NCBI GenBank assembly: GCA_038025085.1
Contig: CM076153.1
Location: 5,611,501-5,675,500, forward strand
Direction of reading: 5' to 3'
DNA from: Tetragonia tetragonoides
Lineage: Eukaryota; Streptophyta; Magnoliopsida; Caryophyllales; Aizoaceae
Length of the DNA: 64,000 nt
Both the position numbers and the translations under genes were made by a program. Below the pieces are notes generated by a model, which saw only the letters and a list, made by a program, of their open reading frames with translations, had not been told where the DNA came from and made no database searches. Of this stretch, positions 1 through 12,301 are shown in pieces. Position 1 is the first letter of the stretch, and each line of letters starts with the position of its first letter.

Positions 1-375
1 ATTATACGATTTCTCTTCTGTACAATCCCCCTAAATTCGGCATGTACAATCTATTTTATATTTAAGCAATGAATATACCGTTAAATATTGATAAACATAT
101 ATGTTAAGTTGATGAAGTATAATTTTGTAGTATGCACATCTATTCTAAAAACAACTTTATTTATTTCGCTTATGGATGTCCTATAAAGCTATAAGTAACA
201 TGTGGTGCTAAATGCAAATATAAAATTACTAAATGCTACCAAAATTTATTTTACGTTTCCCAAAACAACTATGATTATTCCACTTCTTTCTCTAATTGAA
301 ACTCTTTAAGAGCCTACAAAACTATAAAGTACCAATACCATTATTTTTTATTGGATTCAAGATACTTAATACAAT

Positions 376-591
376 TTAATGATGGAGGAAACTGACGACA
401 TCTTTAATGATGAATTCAATGGTATCAATTTTGAAATCACCATCGTGTTTAATATTATTTAACTGTCCTTGTATTTTTTTCGTGGATTCCAAGAGCTTCA
501 TGCGAAACTCATGAAGTGTATTTGTGATCTTCATGAGAGTCTCATGAAACTCATTCATTAGTTTTATGAGCCTCTCATGTAAATTGTTCAT
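376..591 (-). other. Small helical ORF inside a repeat cluster
   Basis: A 71-residue frame starting at an ATG, rich in Leu, Lys, Asn, Glu and His, with a loose heptad pattern (LHERLIKLMNEFHETLM). Its first half is encoded by repeated copies of an ATGA(G)TTTCATGA-like motif that also continues upstream of the ATG (about 600-670). The apparent coiled coil is therefore probably a by-product of the repeat. No family recognised. Confidence 0.2.
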
Positions 592-1319
592 GACAAGATA
601 GAGAAGGAGTGAGTTTCATGAAGTGTTCACGAAACTCATTTTACAAGTTTCGTGAGCTATTAATGAAACTTATTGATTAGCTCCATTAGAAGCTCCCAAA
701 GCTCTGAATTATGGAAGCCCTGGGCGCCAACCCGCTGAGATCGACAGAGAGGAGGGAGTGATTTAACTGACGTTTTATACTTCATTCTGTGGTTGCTTTG
801 TTTTTTGATTTTTTGACGGTGAGAAAAGAAAACCAAGGTGGGTTACAGGAGAAAGAAAGGAGGTAAGAGGAAAGAATGACAATAATATATATGTTCAAAT
901 TGGACTAACTTATTGACATTTAGTAGTTTATGGTGTTTAGTAAACATGTTAAACTTTAAGTTTCCTAATGATAAATAAAAGTTTGAGTAATGTCCCATTT
1001 ACCCTTTTTTCTCGTCTTTCTTTCTTTTTCTTTTTTCTTTTTTTTTGGGTGTGACCCCATTACCCCATGTGCTTACTCTCTCCCCCACAACCCATCTATT
1101 CAAGGCACTCTGCTTCAATTTTGCCATTTATTGACCATCATGCCCAAATGCAATGTAAAGTTATTCATGGTATGGAGGGACATATATGTCAAAACTTTAG
1201 TAATGAATATATATTGTTTTTAATTCCACTTCGGAATGTGAACAAGGCATGTTCACTTACCATACCAAGTACATGTAAGAGTGCCTAACTAATAAGCATA
1301 CCATAACTATTAGATCTGA

Positions 1320-1555
1320 CAAACGAATTGGCGGGTCTGTTTTGGGGTTGGGTTGAATACAATCGGGTTAAATACGGGTTTGATTTTGGGTTTTCCAACG
1401 AATTTGACAAATATTTTTTTATAACTTTTCGGTTCAGGTCGAATTCGGATAGGATCATTTCAGATTTGAACTTTTTTGAGTCTAATTCGGTCGAAGATAT
1501 AGTGGGTCGATTTCGATCAATCATCGGATCGGATCGGATCGGTTTTTACCGGCTC
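1320..1555. repeat. Degenerate GGGTT/CGGAT short-unit array
   Basis: The stretch is built from imperfect copies of GGGTT, CGGGTT and finally GATCGGATCGGATCGG. Its left edge (GATCTGACAAACGAATTGGCGGGTC) resembles the edges of similar arrays near 39455 and 50615, suggesting one dispersed element type with a drifting core motif. No coding function is apparent. Confidence 0.5.
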
Positions 1556-4500
1556 TAAAACTAAACGTGTTCTTTAGTTTAGTTGGGTTCAGTTGAGATA
1601 AGAGATCACGACAGTCTCCTTAGAAAACTTTGCGTTTATAGGCACGACACTGCCTTGGCCCCTTTCAACTTCTCCACCAGAAGATCCACCTTTCTCATTT
1701 TCTCTCTCATCATGTCCGTCCTTTTCATCTTCCACGAACACTTGTGTCCCCAAATCGTAAACCCACCTAACCAGAGCACCATTTGATCTCAAACATTGCA
1801 TTGATTAAGCTCCATTGGGGGTCCAATCATCCATGATGCTGTATTTTCCAATTCATAGCCTGTTAACGATGTAGGGTTGATGAACCCCATTGCTTGGACT
1901 TCATACGAAGCTAGTGCCTTAAGAGGGCACAAAATCTATGATTTAATCGCCCATCTAAGGGTTACCCCATTTATATAATGATGAAGGAAAACCCCATGTC
2001 CAATTTGTTTTTTTAGGTCAATTTCTCGCTTGCCTACCAGCTGTTCGACGAAATGAACGAGACAAAAATGGTCCCTGATTTGCTGTGATTAGACTTGGCA
2101 TTTGAATATGGACATATGATACGAAATTATGCAAGCTTTTATCGAACCCAGATGGACATTTTCCCAGGCCTAACCCTACCGTCAAGAACTGATGTCTATG
2201 CTTATCAATGAGATTCGGTTTTTAAGAACTTTACCCTGGACATTTTATTGGTGCTCATGAGTTTTTGAGGGCTTTTATTAGGTACTTCCGAAAAATGTGC
2301 AGTATATACTCAATGGGGTTAATGAGACCATGTTTGTGCATGAATCATGATCAAGGTGCCTATGAATTCGAGGGAATGGGGCGTGTTTATAGGGAAGTAT
2401 AAGGTGCCTATGAATTCAAGCCTTGTGATGGAAACTCCAGGGAGGGACAAGGGGCAGCTGTTATTCGTTGAGGCCTTCTTGTAAAAATCTGGGAGTATAC
2501 TTGGGCTTACCTAAAAAAATACTTGAGCTTACCTTGATTGAGGCTATGCATTGTGAGATGCTGAATGCGACCTTGAATTATCTGAGCTTAACTGGGAAGC
2601 GCTGATCAGTGAAGACTTTGGAAACACCTTCTCACCAAATGTTAAACTCCTTGGTTGACGTTTTAGGCCAGGTGATATTGGACACTCCAGGGAAGTCGTT
2701 GCATATAAATGGAATGGTTTACGAGGATCACACACTTGCATTGTTTACTACTGCAACAATGGCGCTGGCTTATAGGAGGTTCTTTCTCTGCCTGAAGAAT
2801 CAAAAAAACTGTAAGTACCTTCTTTCAGTTACTGAGCATTGATCAGATTTGGACGTTGGTCCTTAGCATTGCTGATTAGTTAGTTAGTTACTGATTAGTG
2901 TGTACTGTGTACATATTTGGTAATTATTGTTGACATTAGGCATTCTGTGAGAAATGCCCAACTTCGGTACTAATATAGGTAGGAAAGAATTTAAGAAGAT
3001 GGAATGAAGACATCTTGATCACGTTGTTTTATGTCGTGAATGAATATACAATTTCATCTTTTTTCACCTTATCAGGAACTACCATAATGATAGACCCAAG
3101 TTTCTCTTCATGAGTTTTTATTCATTTCAGTGTTGAAACTGGTTAGTTAGGCTGTAAGAGTGAGTACATATGGACCTCCCCAGATCCTTCCCTCTCGGTG
3201 TTGGGGCTGAAACCAGTAGGCTCGGATTTTCATAGAGCTAACCTTGTCCTTAAGGGTTTAAGTGGAGCAAGAAATAGAGACTTGGCATTAACTAGTTGAC
3301 TACCCCCCTTTTAAGGATGTATTTAGGAACTCTTACCCTCTCAATATGCTAAGCAAAAGAGGCAGTCTTGTTACGGTGTGAATATTAGAGTTAAGCTGAA
3401 TTTAAATGGTGATAGTGGATCTGCCTATCTAAGCACAAGAAATGATTGTACAAAAATCTAAAATAGTCTCTGGTGACCTGGTATGTCATATGTAGTATTT
3501 AAGAGAGGGATACAATTGTCGATCATGGCTGCATGAATTAACTATTATGCATGACCATGACTGTAAACCTCCTTTCGGGGCATAGAGAGCTAGCATATGC
3601 AAATCAAGAGCCAAATGAATATAGTCGAGCTAGTTTACATCGTCAAATGGACCACATCTCCACAGAATTCTGTCATGTTTTAGAAATATATATGCTTTGG
3701 TGCTTATGGTATTACTTTTTAGTATTTTCTTTTGGTCAATCTCCATCAGGAACACCCCATATAGGATTTCTCCATGGTCCCCAAGTTTATGATTGCCCAA
3801 AATCGTCATCATATTTTTTTGAATGATGTTGATGTCTATAAGGCGACTGTAAGTCTGCCATGAAACTAGAGAAAAATCTCATCAATTTTTTTTAATATAT
3901 ACCTAAAACCTTAACCAACCTACTAGCTACTGTCACTCGTGACATGTTTTACATTATTCTTCCAGCCTTGCCGCCCTTGTATTATTATCAAACATAGATA
4001 TAGTCAAATACATGACAGAAAAAACAAAGGCATTCCCAGATATTCAACCAGAAACAAGTTAGTTAGACATTAATCTTAACTAGAAACTATTCTGTAAAAT
4101 TCACATAAACATCAACATCTTTAGCTAGCTAACTTAGTGAAATCCAAACTAAAATTTCAGTTTAGAATATATTCATCGACATCTTACATGCCTCCCTTTG
4201 GAAAAGAAGAAAAAAACCAAGAAAAAGATCAATCATTAACTAGTCTAGAAGATCTACAAGGCCAAAAATGAGTTATTAACAATATTATACAATTGTGCTA
4301 ATCAAATAAGGAGTCGACCCCGCCAATGCCATGTATGGAAGGTTTCTCAAAACTGTTCTCTGAGAACCTAATTGAACCCATATATCCTAAAAAGATAACC
4401 TCATCTATTGGCTTGAATGTTGAAGATAAATAATTGGAAAAAAGATATCTAACTCGACATTTTTTTCCTCCCTGAACTTTCTTGAAATTGGAGAAACATA

Positions 4501-5188
4501 ATTCTTTTGTTACAGCTAAGAAAGTATGAACATATTGTGAGACTTGAGTTGAGAGTATCATACACCCATAAAAAAAAAATGTTCCTACCTTGCCTTGCTG
4601 CTTTAGTGAAATGGGTGCATAGAAAGAGCATGCTTATATAGCAGATGCAGATAGTAGAAATAATCTACACAAATCTTCAAGCTACAATCATAAGAATTGT
4701 AATGCGTATTCATATAAAGATGGAAAAACAGAAAAGATATTGCACCAGGTGTTTGAGACCATGCAACTTTAAATTACAAGACAATTTTACAGCGTAATGT
4801 AATATGGCCTTAATAATTCAAAAATTACAACAGGGAAAAAACACCAAAGTAAGGATTATGATCATGACTCATTCTCTACAATTCCCTAGTTAATGAGCTG
4901 CAACAAAGTTCTTACATAAAACAGAACATGCAACTGCAGCTTTAGTACCAAGGCTTACTACTGCCAAGGAAACCACAAAGATGAACCCTTTGGTTTCCAT
5001 AAGCAGAGATTGAAACAGAAGAGTTGGTACTTCCACTATCCTGAAAAAAGTGTCTCGCTTGTAACTTGTAAGTGATGAAGCTGAGAGCCAAAGATTACTC
5101 TGAAAGGAAACTGATCACTTGTTTGAGACGGCTCCAAACAAAAGCTGAGACGTTTATATTTGAAATAGAGTGGGGTGAATGAAACCGA

Positions 5189-5443
5189 TCAGTGATGCTG
5201 AGCGGTAGGTCCTCCAGGCGAGAATCTGTCTGTTCCCCTTTCATCATCCAGCATTGATCTTCTTCGATAGTAATCGAGTTTGGATTCATCATAACCAAAC
5301 TCCTTAAAAATGCGGTAGTTATCAACGACATCTTTCACAAGTGGAACACTACGATAAGCACGAGCATCTGCACTCGTTACCAATCCCAGAACCAACATTA
5401 GGAGCAGGAAATATGTGCTTGCAATGTTTGTTATCTTAGCCAT
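5189..5443 (-). CDS. CLE: CLE family peptide hormone precursor (copy 1)
   Basis: An 84-residue single-exon precursor. Residues 1-27 form a hydrophobic signal peptide (MAKITNIASTYFLLLMLVLG...SADA). A variable region follows, and the last 12 residues are RFSPGGPTAQHH, the CLE dodecapeptide, which ends the protein as in canonical CLEs. CLE peptides are secreted, hydroxylated and arabinosylated at conserved prolines, and bind CLAVATA1/BAM-type receptor kinases to control meristem, vascular or root growth. Pro4, Gly6, Pro7 and the His-His end are present, but the usual Asp-Pro at positions 8-9 is Thr-Ala. I chose the ATG at 5443 over the in-frame upstream codon at 5524 because the signal peptide starts there. 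The block FKEFGYDESKLDYYRRRSM is shared with the neighbour at 8297-8581, so the two look like tandem duplicates. The closest Arabidopsis type would be CLE1-7 (inference). Confidence 0.9.
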   Translation of the reverse strand: MAKITNIASTYFLLLMLVLGLVTSADARAYRSVPLVKDVVDNYRIFKEFGYDESKLDYYRRRSMLDDERGTDRFSPGGPTAQHH

Positions 5444-5532
5444 TTTCTTAATTCCTAAAGCAAGATAACAATGATCCAAACTAAGTAAATTATTAATGAG
5501 TGAATGCAAGAAACTGGGAATCAAGCACTACG

Positions 5533-5540
5533 TATATATA
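5533..5540 (-). promoter_or_regulatory. TATA box of CLE copy 1
   Basis: TATATATA on the minus strand, about 90 bp upstream of the ATG at 5443. The position is compatible with a short 5'UTR. Confidence 0.5.
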
Positions 5541-8296
5541 CTCATAAGAGTGCCCTTTATTTAGAATTAAATCTTATCTTAAGTTTTAATACAAACATTA
5601 TAAGACGCAATTCTTTGAATATGGATTATATTCTTCTACTTTTGGTATGGCATCTCCAATATCTCCATTAGTACATAGAATATACAGCTTTGACTGTGGC
5701 TATGCCTAATATAGCCTATATAGGTTTATTTCTAGTTAGTATTAGCCACCAAAATAAGTCATTTTCCAGATCATTACTTGCCCATTCCAGCAAAATTTAA
5801 TTCAGGCTAGAACTTAGAAAGTGTGATTAAAGGTGGGAGGGGACCATGAATCCATAATCTCACGATTTATCAGTAGGATTACTGCCACAAACTACGGAGT
5901 CCATAGGCCAATGCTAATATGAGCGAGTGTTTCTTTAATTTTTTTCCCTCTCCTTTTTCTGATCGACCACTGCCCCTTGTTGGTGATCATGTGTTAAATC
6001 AGCATATCCAACCAGCCTTTGTCTGTCCCTTAAACAATAAGGAGAAAAGCCTACGATCTTTTTAATTCCTCTGTAGCTCCTAGTATCTATGTATGTCGAT
6101 CCAAGACTGATTCAGTGCTTTAACCAAAAATTAGGAAAAATTTGGTATTAAATATGCAAGTAGGCCAAAGATTTATGTCTTGCTTTGCTCCCCACCTTAA
6201 TTAATTACAATTTTAGATTAATTAATTGTTAAGACATAGTTGTCATGACGGCGATGGAGGCAAAACAGTAATATAATTGCAGATATGATTGCCAGGTCCA
6301 CCTGTTTAGTCATTAGCATCAGAACACCAGCAGTTAGAACTTTAGAAACCATTACCAACCAATTGATGTCTGTTAACTTGGGTTTAAAATAAAAAATCTT
6401 AAATATTATGGTATGCCTAAGCCGACATTAAGTACTGGAAGTATATATGAGTATATAGTATATAGGCACTTGGTAATGTGATTTCATTCAACAGCAATTT
6501 GATTCCTCAACTGTTTGTGGCCACCTTTGTTGTACTACACTTACAATTTGATATCTATAGCTGTATTTTTCAAGCATGCGTATTCTTAGTCTTAGCATTA
6601 TCAAGTATATGAAACTACCAATTACTTATAACATTAGTCAGCAGTCTGTCACCCTTTTTCCGCAGTAATGTGCTCTGAAGTCTATATTAATGAGAAAGAA
6701 AGTAGGGTTATGTTGCTACTGTTATTCCAATTGCTCACCTGTTCATTTAACAAAATAGGTGGTCAATTTCATGATTAAAGGTCATTCATTCATTAGTATA
6801 AACAACAAATATTAGATCTCATGGATACCATGCTAATCATTTTCTATGTCATTTGATGATCGTTTGGGTTTCCTTCTGTCTTTTGATTATTTCTGTTCTA
6901 TATTCAGCTTTCGTGAATGAAACAGTGTTGGTGTTGTCATATAGTAGTATTATCTAAGTGAGCGGTAGTACTTAGTAGGAGCTTGTCCTTCTTGGATGTT
7001 TGGTTTGATACTCTAGGATGCAACTGCCTCAGAAAATGAAAGCAAGTCGAGCCCTCGCTTAAAATTTTTGCCTCAAACGCTAGACAGAGTATAGATATAA
7101 AAGATACTGTTGTGTTAATATTTCAGAGAAATTTCTGATCTGCAATGCTCTTCTGCTGAGAATGCAGCAAATCCCTCATATCTGAGTATCTGACAGTGAA
7201 CAATATCCAGAGTTCTACAATTTAATATAAGCATAAAAATACCAGAAATCATGATAAAGAGAAAAGAAAAAAGTTTTTAAAATAGAAAAGAAAAAGGAAA
7301 ACACTTGGTGGGCGTGCCGGGTGACATATAGTTTTCCACAACTTTATATCTATTCCCCATGTCCCACTGTCCAAAATTCTTAAACTAAGTATATTTTTCT
7401 TTCCTTTTGCATTTGCAGTACTACTTATACATGAATTTTCATTTTTTTTTTTAAATATTTTTCTTTTTTTTTTGTTCAAGGCACATTTCGGAATATCACC
7501 TTTCATAGAGGCCTAGAGGATGGCTGCAGGTATCTGTGGATATGGAGCCTGATATGCATGTAAGTCCCCTGCAAACTTTTGTGTAGAATTTCTATTGCTT
7601 GTACCCAGTTTTACAGTTTCCTAGTTTTACTCTAGGTTCCCACTCTGTATGACAGAATTGACAGTCTGGTTATTCAGTCTCTTGTATTGCTTAAAACATG
7701 GAAAGAAAAAGTCCTAGGGTGGCCGTCGTTTTCCCCTGTTGGTTTTAGGTGTTTTCTACGTAAAATGAATTTTGTCTGTTGCACTTTTTTATTATTGTGA
7801 TTTGTGTGTGTAAGGCACAGAAGCACTACTGCTCTGAATGCAGAAAGTAGTACTAACGAATGAGTAATCACGGTGCAATAAAAGGAAAAAAAGGACAACT
7901 GGAAAAGGGAAACTTGTCTTATGAGGAAGCTAAGAGTCTAAGACAATGAGTTTGCTTTGTATAGATAACTATAGGAAATATCCTTAGAGCAGAGCTGCAC
8001 TTGAATTTTCACTGTCCTTCACTCAGTTCTGCAAGTTCGAGAATTAGTGTCATGTCTGTAGTGCATGTAGGGAGTCAGAGATGTTAACAGTGGCATAACA
8101 ACCAAATCTGAACTGTCATACTAGAGCACAAGAAATCTCAAGCTTAATAAAGAAATCTAACTTGCAAAGACAAGAAAATGCTGTATTGTAATGGACTATT
8201 AACGATTGTACAAGGTGCTACTTGTGCAAATGATGTATATCATGAAGTTGGACAGAATTTAACGTCAGATGTCTAATTTACACAGATTGCTGGTGT
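5541..8296. other. Intergenic DNA between CLE copies 1 and 2
   Basis: AT-rich with many stops in all frames. No coding domain, RNA gene or clear transposon end seen. It presumably includes the 3' region of CLE copy 2 and the promoter of copy 1. Confidence 0.5.
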
Positions 8297-8581
8297 TCAG
8301 GACAGCCTAGACGGTGACAGTGAGTGATGCTGAGATTCTGGTCCTCCGGGGGAGACTCTGGTGATGTCTCTCTGCTCCTCCATTGATCGCCTTCGATAAA
8401 ACTCTATCTTGGCCTCATCATACCCAAACTCCTTCAGCATATAATAATTTTTATTTCTCCTGAAATTATTTGTGGTCGAAGAACCAGGAAAAACTCGAGC
8501 ATCTGCAGTATCTGCAAGCCCTATAATAAGAACTACTGACAACACCAATATCCTTGCTATTCTTATTCTTAGCTTAGCCAT
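8297..8581 (-). CDS. CLE: CLE family peptide hormone precursor (copy 2)
   Basis: A 94-residue single-exon precursor. Residues 1-28 are a signal peptide (MAKLRIRIARILVLSVVLII...ADA), the variable region covers about 29-74, and the CLE motif RVSPGGPESQHH is at 75-86. It keeps Arg1, Pro4, Gly6, Pro7 and His11-12, but positions 8-9 are Glu-Ser rather than Asp-Pro. Unlike the other two CLEs here it has an eight-residue tail (SLSPSRLS) after the motif, which would need trimming. The block LKEFGYDEAKIEFYRRRSM matches copy 1 closely, and both begin with MAK, so the pair arose by local duplication. Same strand, about 2.9 kb apart. The exact Arabidopsis counterpart is not determined. Confidence 0.9.
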   Translation of the reverse strand: MAKLRIRIARILVLSVVLIIGLADTADARVFPGSSTTNNFRRNKNYYMLKEFGYDEAKIEFYRRRSMEEQRDITRVSPGGPESQHHSLSPSRLS

Positions 8582-8625
8582 TTCTCCTACATAAACTGAT
8601 GAATTTTAAATGAAAAATATCGGAA

Positions 8626-8633
8626 TATTTATA
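8626..8633 (-). promoter_or_regulatory. TATA box of CLE copy 2
   Basis: TATAAATA on the minus strand, about 45 bp upstream of the ATG at 8581. Confidence 0.55.
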
Positions 8634-10706
8634 GGTTGGAAGAACTTATAATAGTGGCACCAGGAGTAGACATGATAGGAACAGGTGCGAAGTTTTCAGG
8701 TGCAAGTGGAGAGAAATGTCTCTTTCAGATTGTCTTAGGTTGAGCATTTGATTCATGGGCATGACAGGGACTTATCTGATAACCTCAAAATTACCTTAAA
8801 TTACACAAAAGAAAGCTGGTAAATCAGGATAACCCAGAAAATGAAATGTGGTATACTTCACAATCAAGTCATCTTTTGCGGCTCAATATACAACCAACTT
8901 GTCCTTAAACTAAAACAGAATCAACAGAAAGCAGAACGGGACCATAATTCCATAAAATCAAAGTTCACAACAGTAAGGGCTTACTTCTCAGTTCGAATTG
9001 CTGGCTGGGAGGATTTTCGATTTTTTCGTGCTCTTATCTGCTTTTTGCTTGTCAAACAGGCAGGTGCGAGTGAATGGTGACCGAGGCATCTTATGTTCGA
9101 ATTCTTGTGTTTAACAGCGAACATATCAAACTAACTGAACAACCAGTGCAAGCACTGAACTCTTCAACGTAGCACAATCAAGGATAAGCTTGGAACCACT
9201 TGACCACCACCCTTGATGGTACGTGCTCTTATCTGATAAGTATACTGCTCCAATCTTTAACGGTTGCTATTTTTGTATTTGGAATTATGTCATGAGGCAC
9301 GTAGAAACCCACTTATGGCAACAAAAGGGTGCTCTTTACAGCTCTTTTTTCTAATCTTTTGTAGGTGACAAGTGACAATAATAAGGTTTGGTTATGGCAA
9401 TGAATGGTCTGAAATGGAAAGTTTTCTTCTTTACTTGGAGCCCACTGCCGCAAAGCTAAATTTCACAAATTTTTTAAAGGAAAGAACCAAAGCTGATGAT
9501 ACACACAGCATCTTTAATTCGAAGCACGCCATGTTTATATTACTGGTTCATTAGCATCAGCTTAATAAAACTTCATATTTCAACATTTTTAGATGGAATT
9601 TAAAGATGGGATTATGATTAGTTGTGGTTAAAGTTTTTGAATTAGAGGATCTGATTTGGTTTTTGCTCAATGATTAGGTCGTGGTTTCCCACTTCCTCTT
9701 TTGACCTCTTCACACCATTTGATTCCCCTCCCTACAGGCTAGGCCTCTATAGCTACAAACAAGCTCTTGGAGTTTATAATATGCACTCACCATGAGTATA
9801 CAAGTGATCTTCCACTAGCATATTGGATCCTCTACGGTGACTGCAGAGAATTGTCAGCCCTGTATTTTTCAGGTAAATAAAGATATTGTTCTCTATTGTG
9901 ACAGCGGAGGATCCCAACTATTCCACTACATGGTTGATTGGTAAAGTCTGTAACTAATAAGTCTTTTTGGATTTTTAGAAGAAAAAAGCTACTGAGCAAA
10001 CCATCCTCTCGAGAGTAGATCCAGATTCTCCAGCAGATTGATAAGTAGAAATTACTTAACTGGCCTTGATAAGCTAAGTTACCCTTAAGTCAGTTCAAGT
10101 CATAGTATTAAATCACTGCTTGTGGTCAACTCATTTATTATCGAGTGCGTTTTGATCGATTTTTGACCGATTATGTTTGCTAGAAGCTCACGAATGTTAC
10201 TAGTTATCTCGTTAGGTACTGAATGTCAAAAATGATTCTAAAAAGCTGAATATGAGGGTGCTAGTACTTGAATCTTTTATTGAATGCTAATTAGTATTCA
10301 TACTCGACTTATTTATAATTAAGCGAGTTTTTATCGAGTTAATTAGCGAGCGGCGCGGCTCATGAATAAATTGACTCGTTTACTGCTAGTCCTAGAACAT
10401 ACCTTCCCTAAACATTATAACAAGAACAAAAGAAATATTAAATGATAAATATTAGCAAAACAGGGACAAGAACCTAAAATGTAGCCTAAGTAAACTTTGA
10501 CTTGGAAAAAGATGTTTAATAGAAAATTCAAATGCCTTTATAATGGCAATATATGCTTTTGCCAATAAGTTGGTAATGGGACATACAAAAATTTATGAGA
10601 CAAGAAGAGAAACTAATTACAATTCCACTCTATATATAGTTGAACAAAGAAATTGTGACATCTGGCTTGTGTTTCAAATCCACTCTATAGTTGAACAAAG
10701 AAACAA
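8634..10706. other. Intergenic DNA without recognised gene
   Basis: No coding domain seen. A short degenerate array with GAGTTCGATC/CGAG-type words lies near 10135-10370. The rest is AT-rich single-copy-looking sequence. Confidence 0.45.
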
Positions 10707-10860
10707 GGAAAATTTCCACTTTAGTGCCCTGACGTATTGCATAATCATTGTTTAGTAACCTGTGTTTTTCATATTCTCACTTTGGTTACCACCTGAGTTA
10801 ATTACACTTGTTTCAGTTAACAGTTTTTCATTCCCTCCGTTAATTTTTCTGTTAAAAAAG
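10707..10860. repeat. Left terminal inverted repeat of the Mutator-like element
   Basis: Matches the inverted right end at 11808-11957 along most of its length. The inner boundary is fuzzy, near the CCGTTAATTTTTCTGTT word. Confidence 0.8.
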
Positions 10861-11807
10861 GGGACAAATGAGGCATTTGATTTTTTTAGAGGGAGTAATT
10901 AGTATTTTCTTCCCAAGCCAATCTATCTTCTCCATCTCCATCTTTTATCTTTCTCTCTCCTCTGATACCCCAGCCAACCACCATCTACCACCATCACATT
11001 TTCTCTCTCATCCACCACCACCAACCTCAACCTCCAGCACCATGCAGCAGCACCACCACCACCACCACGTTTTTTCTACCATCCACCACCACGCAAGACC
11101 ACCACCTAACCCCCAGATTCTCACTCTTCATCTTCACCCCTCCCTTCTCAATCTCATCATCTTCACCATCACACAGTTCACAAAGAGAAGAAACTAAAGC
11201 CAACCAAATACTTTTTTTCTCCCTGGTTCTCTTTCAATTGCATAGTATTTTTATTTCAGTCAAAAGATTGATGTACCCATTAAATTTATCAACAAGAATC
11301 ACAATTTATCAAGTAATCAATTATTACATACCCATTAGATTTACAGATCCATTTAAATTTAGAAACGAAATTAATGAAAATGAAACAAAATACTCTATTT
11401 AGATCTCGAAAATTAAGATCGAAAACGAGCCCTTGAAGTTCTGGCACTCGATCTCCGCCATTGATGTCGAGATCCGCCGTCGTTCACCGCCGTCGATCTT
11501 CGTCGACCATCTTTGTCACAACATGTTTGACGAATTGACCTCCATCGGTTTGCATGAACAGTGGATAGATAGAAGGAGAAAGAAGGAGGGACCAAATAGA
11601 GGAGAGAGAAATTACACCATGAATGCCGGTGGTGATAAGGATGACGGGGAGGTTGTTAATGGATGAGAAATGAGAGATTAATTGAGGTTAGAGGGATTTG
11701 GTGGAGAAAAAAGAAATTTTGTTTTTTTAGTGGCTTAAAAGTGGGGTATTTTGGTCAATGAACACGTGCACTAGCTATACTCTACTCTCAAAACTGGCCA
11801 CGTCAGC

Positions 11808-11957
11808 AAAATTGACAGAAAAATCAATGGAACTAAGGGAAGCACTTAAATTGAAACTTTTTTTAATATCTCAGGTAAGTAAAGTGGGAATATGGAAAAC
11901 ACATGTCACTAAAAAATAATTATATAATATGTCAGGGCACCAAAATGAAAATTTTCC
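11808..11957. repeat. Right terminal inverted repeat of the Mutator-like element
   Basis: Reads as the reverse complement of 10707-10860, including the inner word GACAGAAAAATCAATGG, which pairs with CCGTTAATTTTTCTGTT. Confidence 0.8.
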
Positions 11958-12301
11958 AAAAAACAAACCCTTGTGCGTAACGGATGATTCAAGCAATTGC
12001 CATTTGTTATTAGTGCTTACTAACTACTATGATTCTTAATTTCACCAAACCCAAGGTCTATTAAACAACATTTCTCCACCAAAGTGTTGAGCTTTTAAGG
12101 TATAAAAAGGATCATGTAGATGCAAGACACATAAATATATTACTTCTATTACATCACTAGATGAAAAGAAAAAACACACACACACGCATATATAAACAAA
12201 AAAATTGAGAAAAGTCATCAGACTTAGGTTTGGTGACACAGAGTAGTGGAAAGTCATATTCGGTATCAAAAAAAATGTGGATTAGTCTTCCATATTTTGT
12301 A

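Larger units (their letters stand above)
1..5188. other. Gene-poor AT-rich stretch
   Basis: I see no supportable gene here. Visible content: a cluster of short inverted ATGA/TCAT motifs (about 480-680), a degenerate GGGTT/CGGAT-type array (about 1320-1550), and short open frames that run into stops. A short reading near 2034-2095 vaguely resembles a PPR-type helix and another near 2590-2810 looks exon-like, but both are broken and I cannot assign a family. Confidence 0.5.
10707..11957. mobile_element. Non-autonomous Mutator-like element with long TIRs (Pack-MULE-like)
   Basis: The first ~150 bp, starting GGAAAATTTCCACTTTAGTG, match the reverse complement of the last ~150 bp, which read inward as GGAAAATTTTCATTTTGGTG. 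Identity continues with a few mismatches and small gaps through the shared words TGCCCTGAC, TGTGTTTT, CATATTC and CACTTT. The element is bracketed by AAGAAACAA (10698-10706) and AAAAAACAA (11958-11966), a 9-bp target-site duplication with one mismatch, the length typical of Mutator elements. The interior (about 10870-11700) has no transposase; it is more GC-rich, with a His/Pro-rich frame and a second short frame, which may be captured gene fragments (inference). Confidence 0.85.

Noticed and set aside
2034..2100. PPR-like fragment (YQLFDEMNETKMVPD)
   Set aside because: A single short match followed at once by stops; too little to call a PPR pseudogene.
4298..4561. 87-residue minus-strand ORF ending GIGGVDSLFD
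   Set aside because: No domain, no neighbouring exons and no promoter signals that I can support.
10868..11197. His/Pro-rich ORF as a protein-coding gene
   Set aside because: It lies inside the Mutator-like element, is low in complexity, has no recognisable domain and continues into the TIR; better described as element interior.
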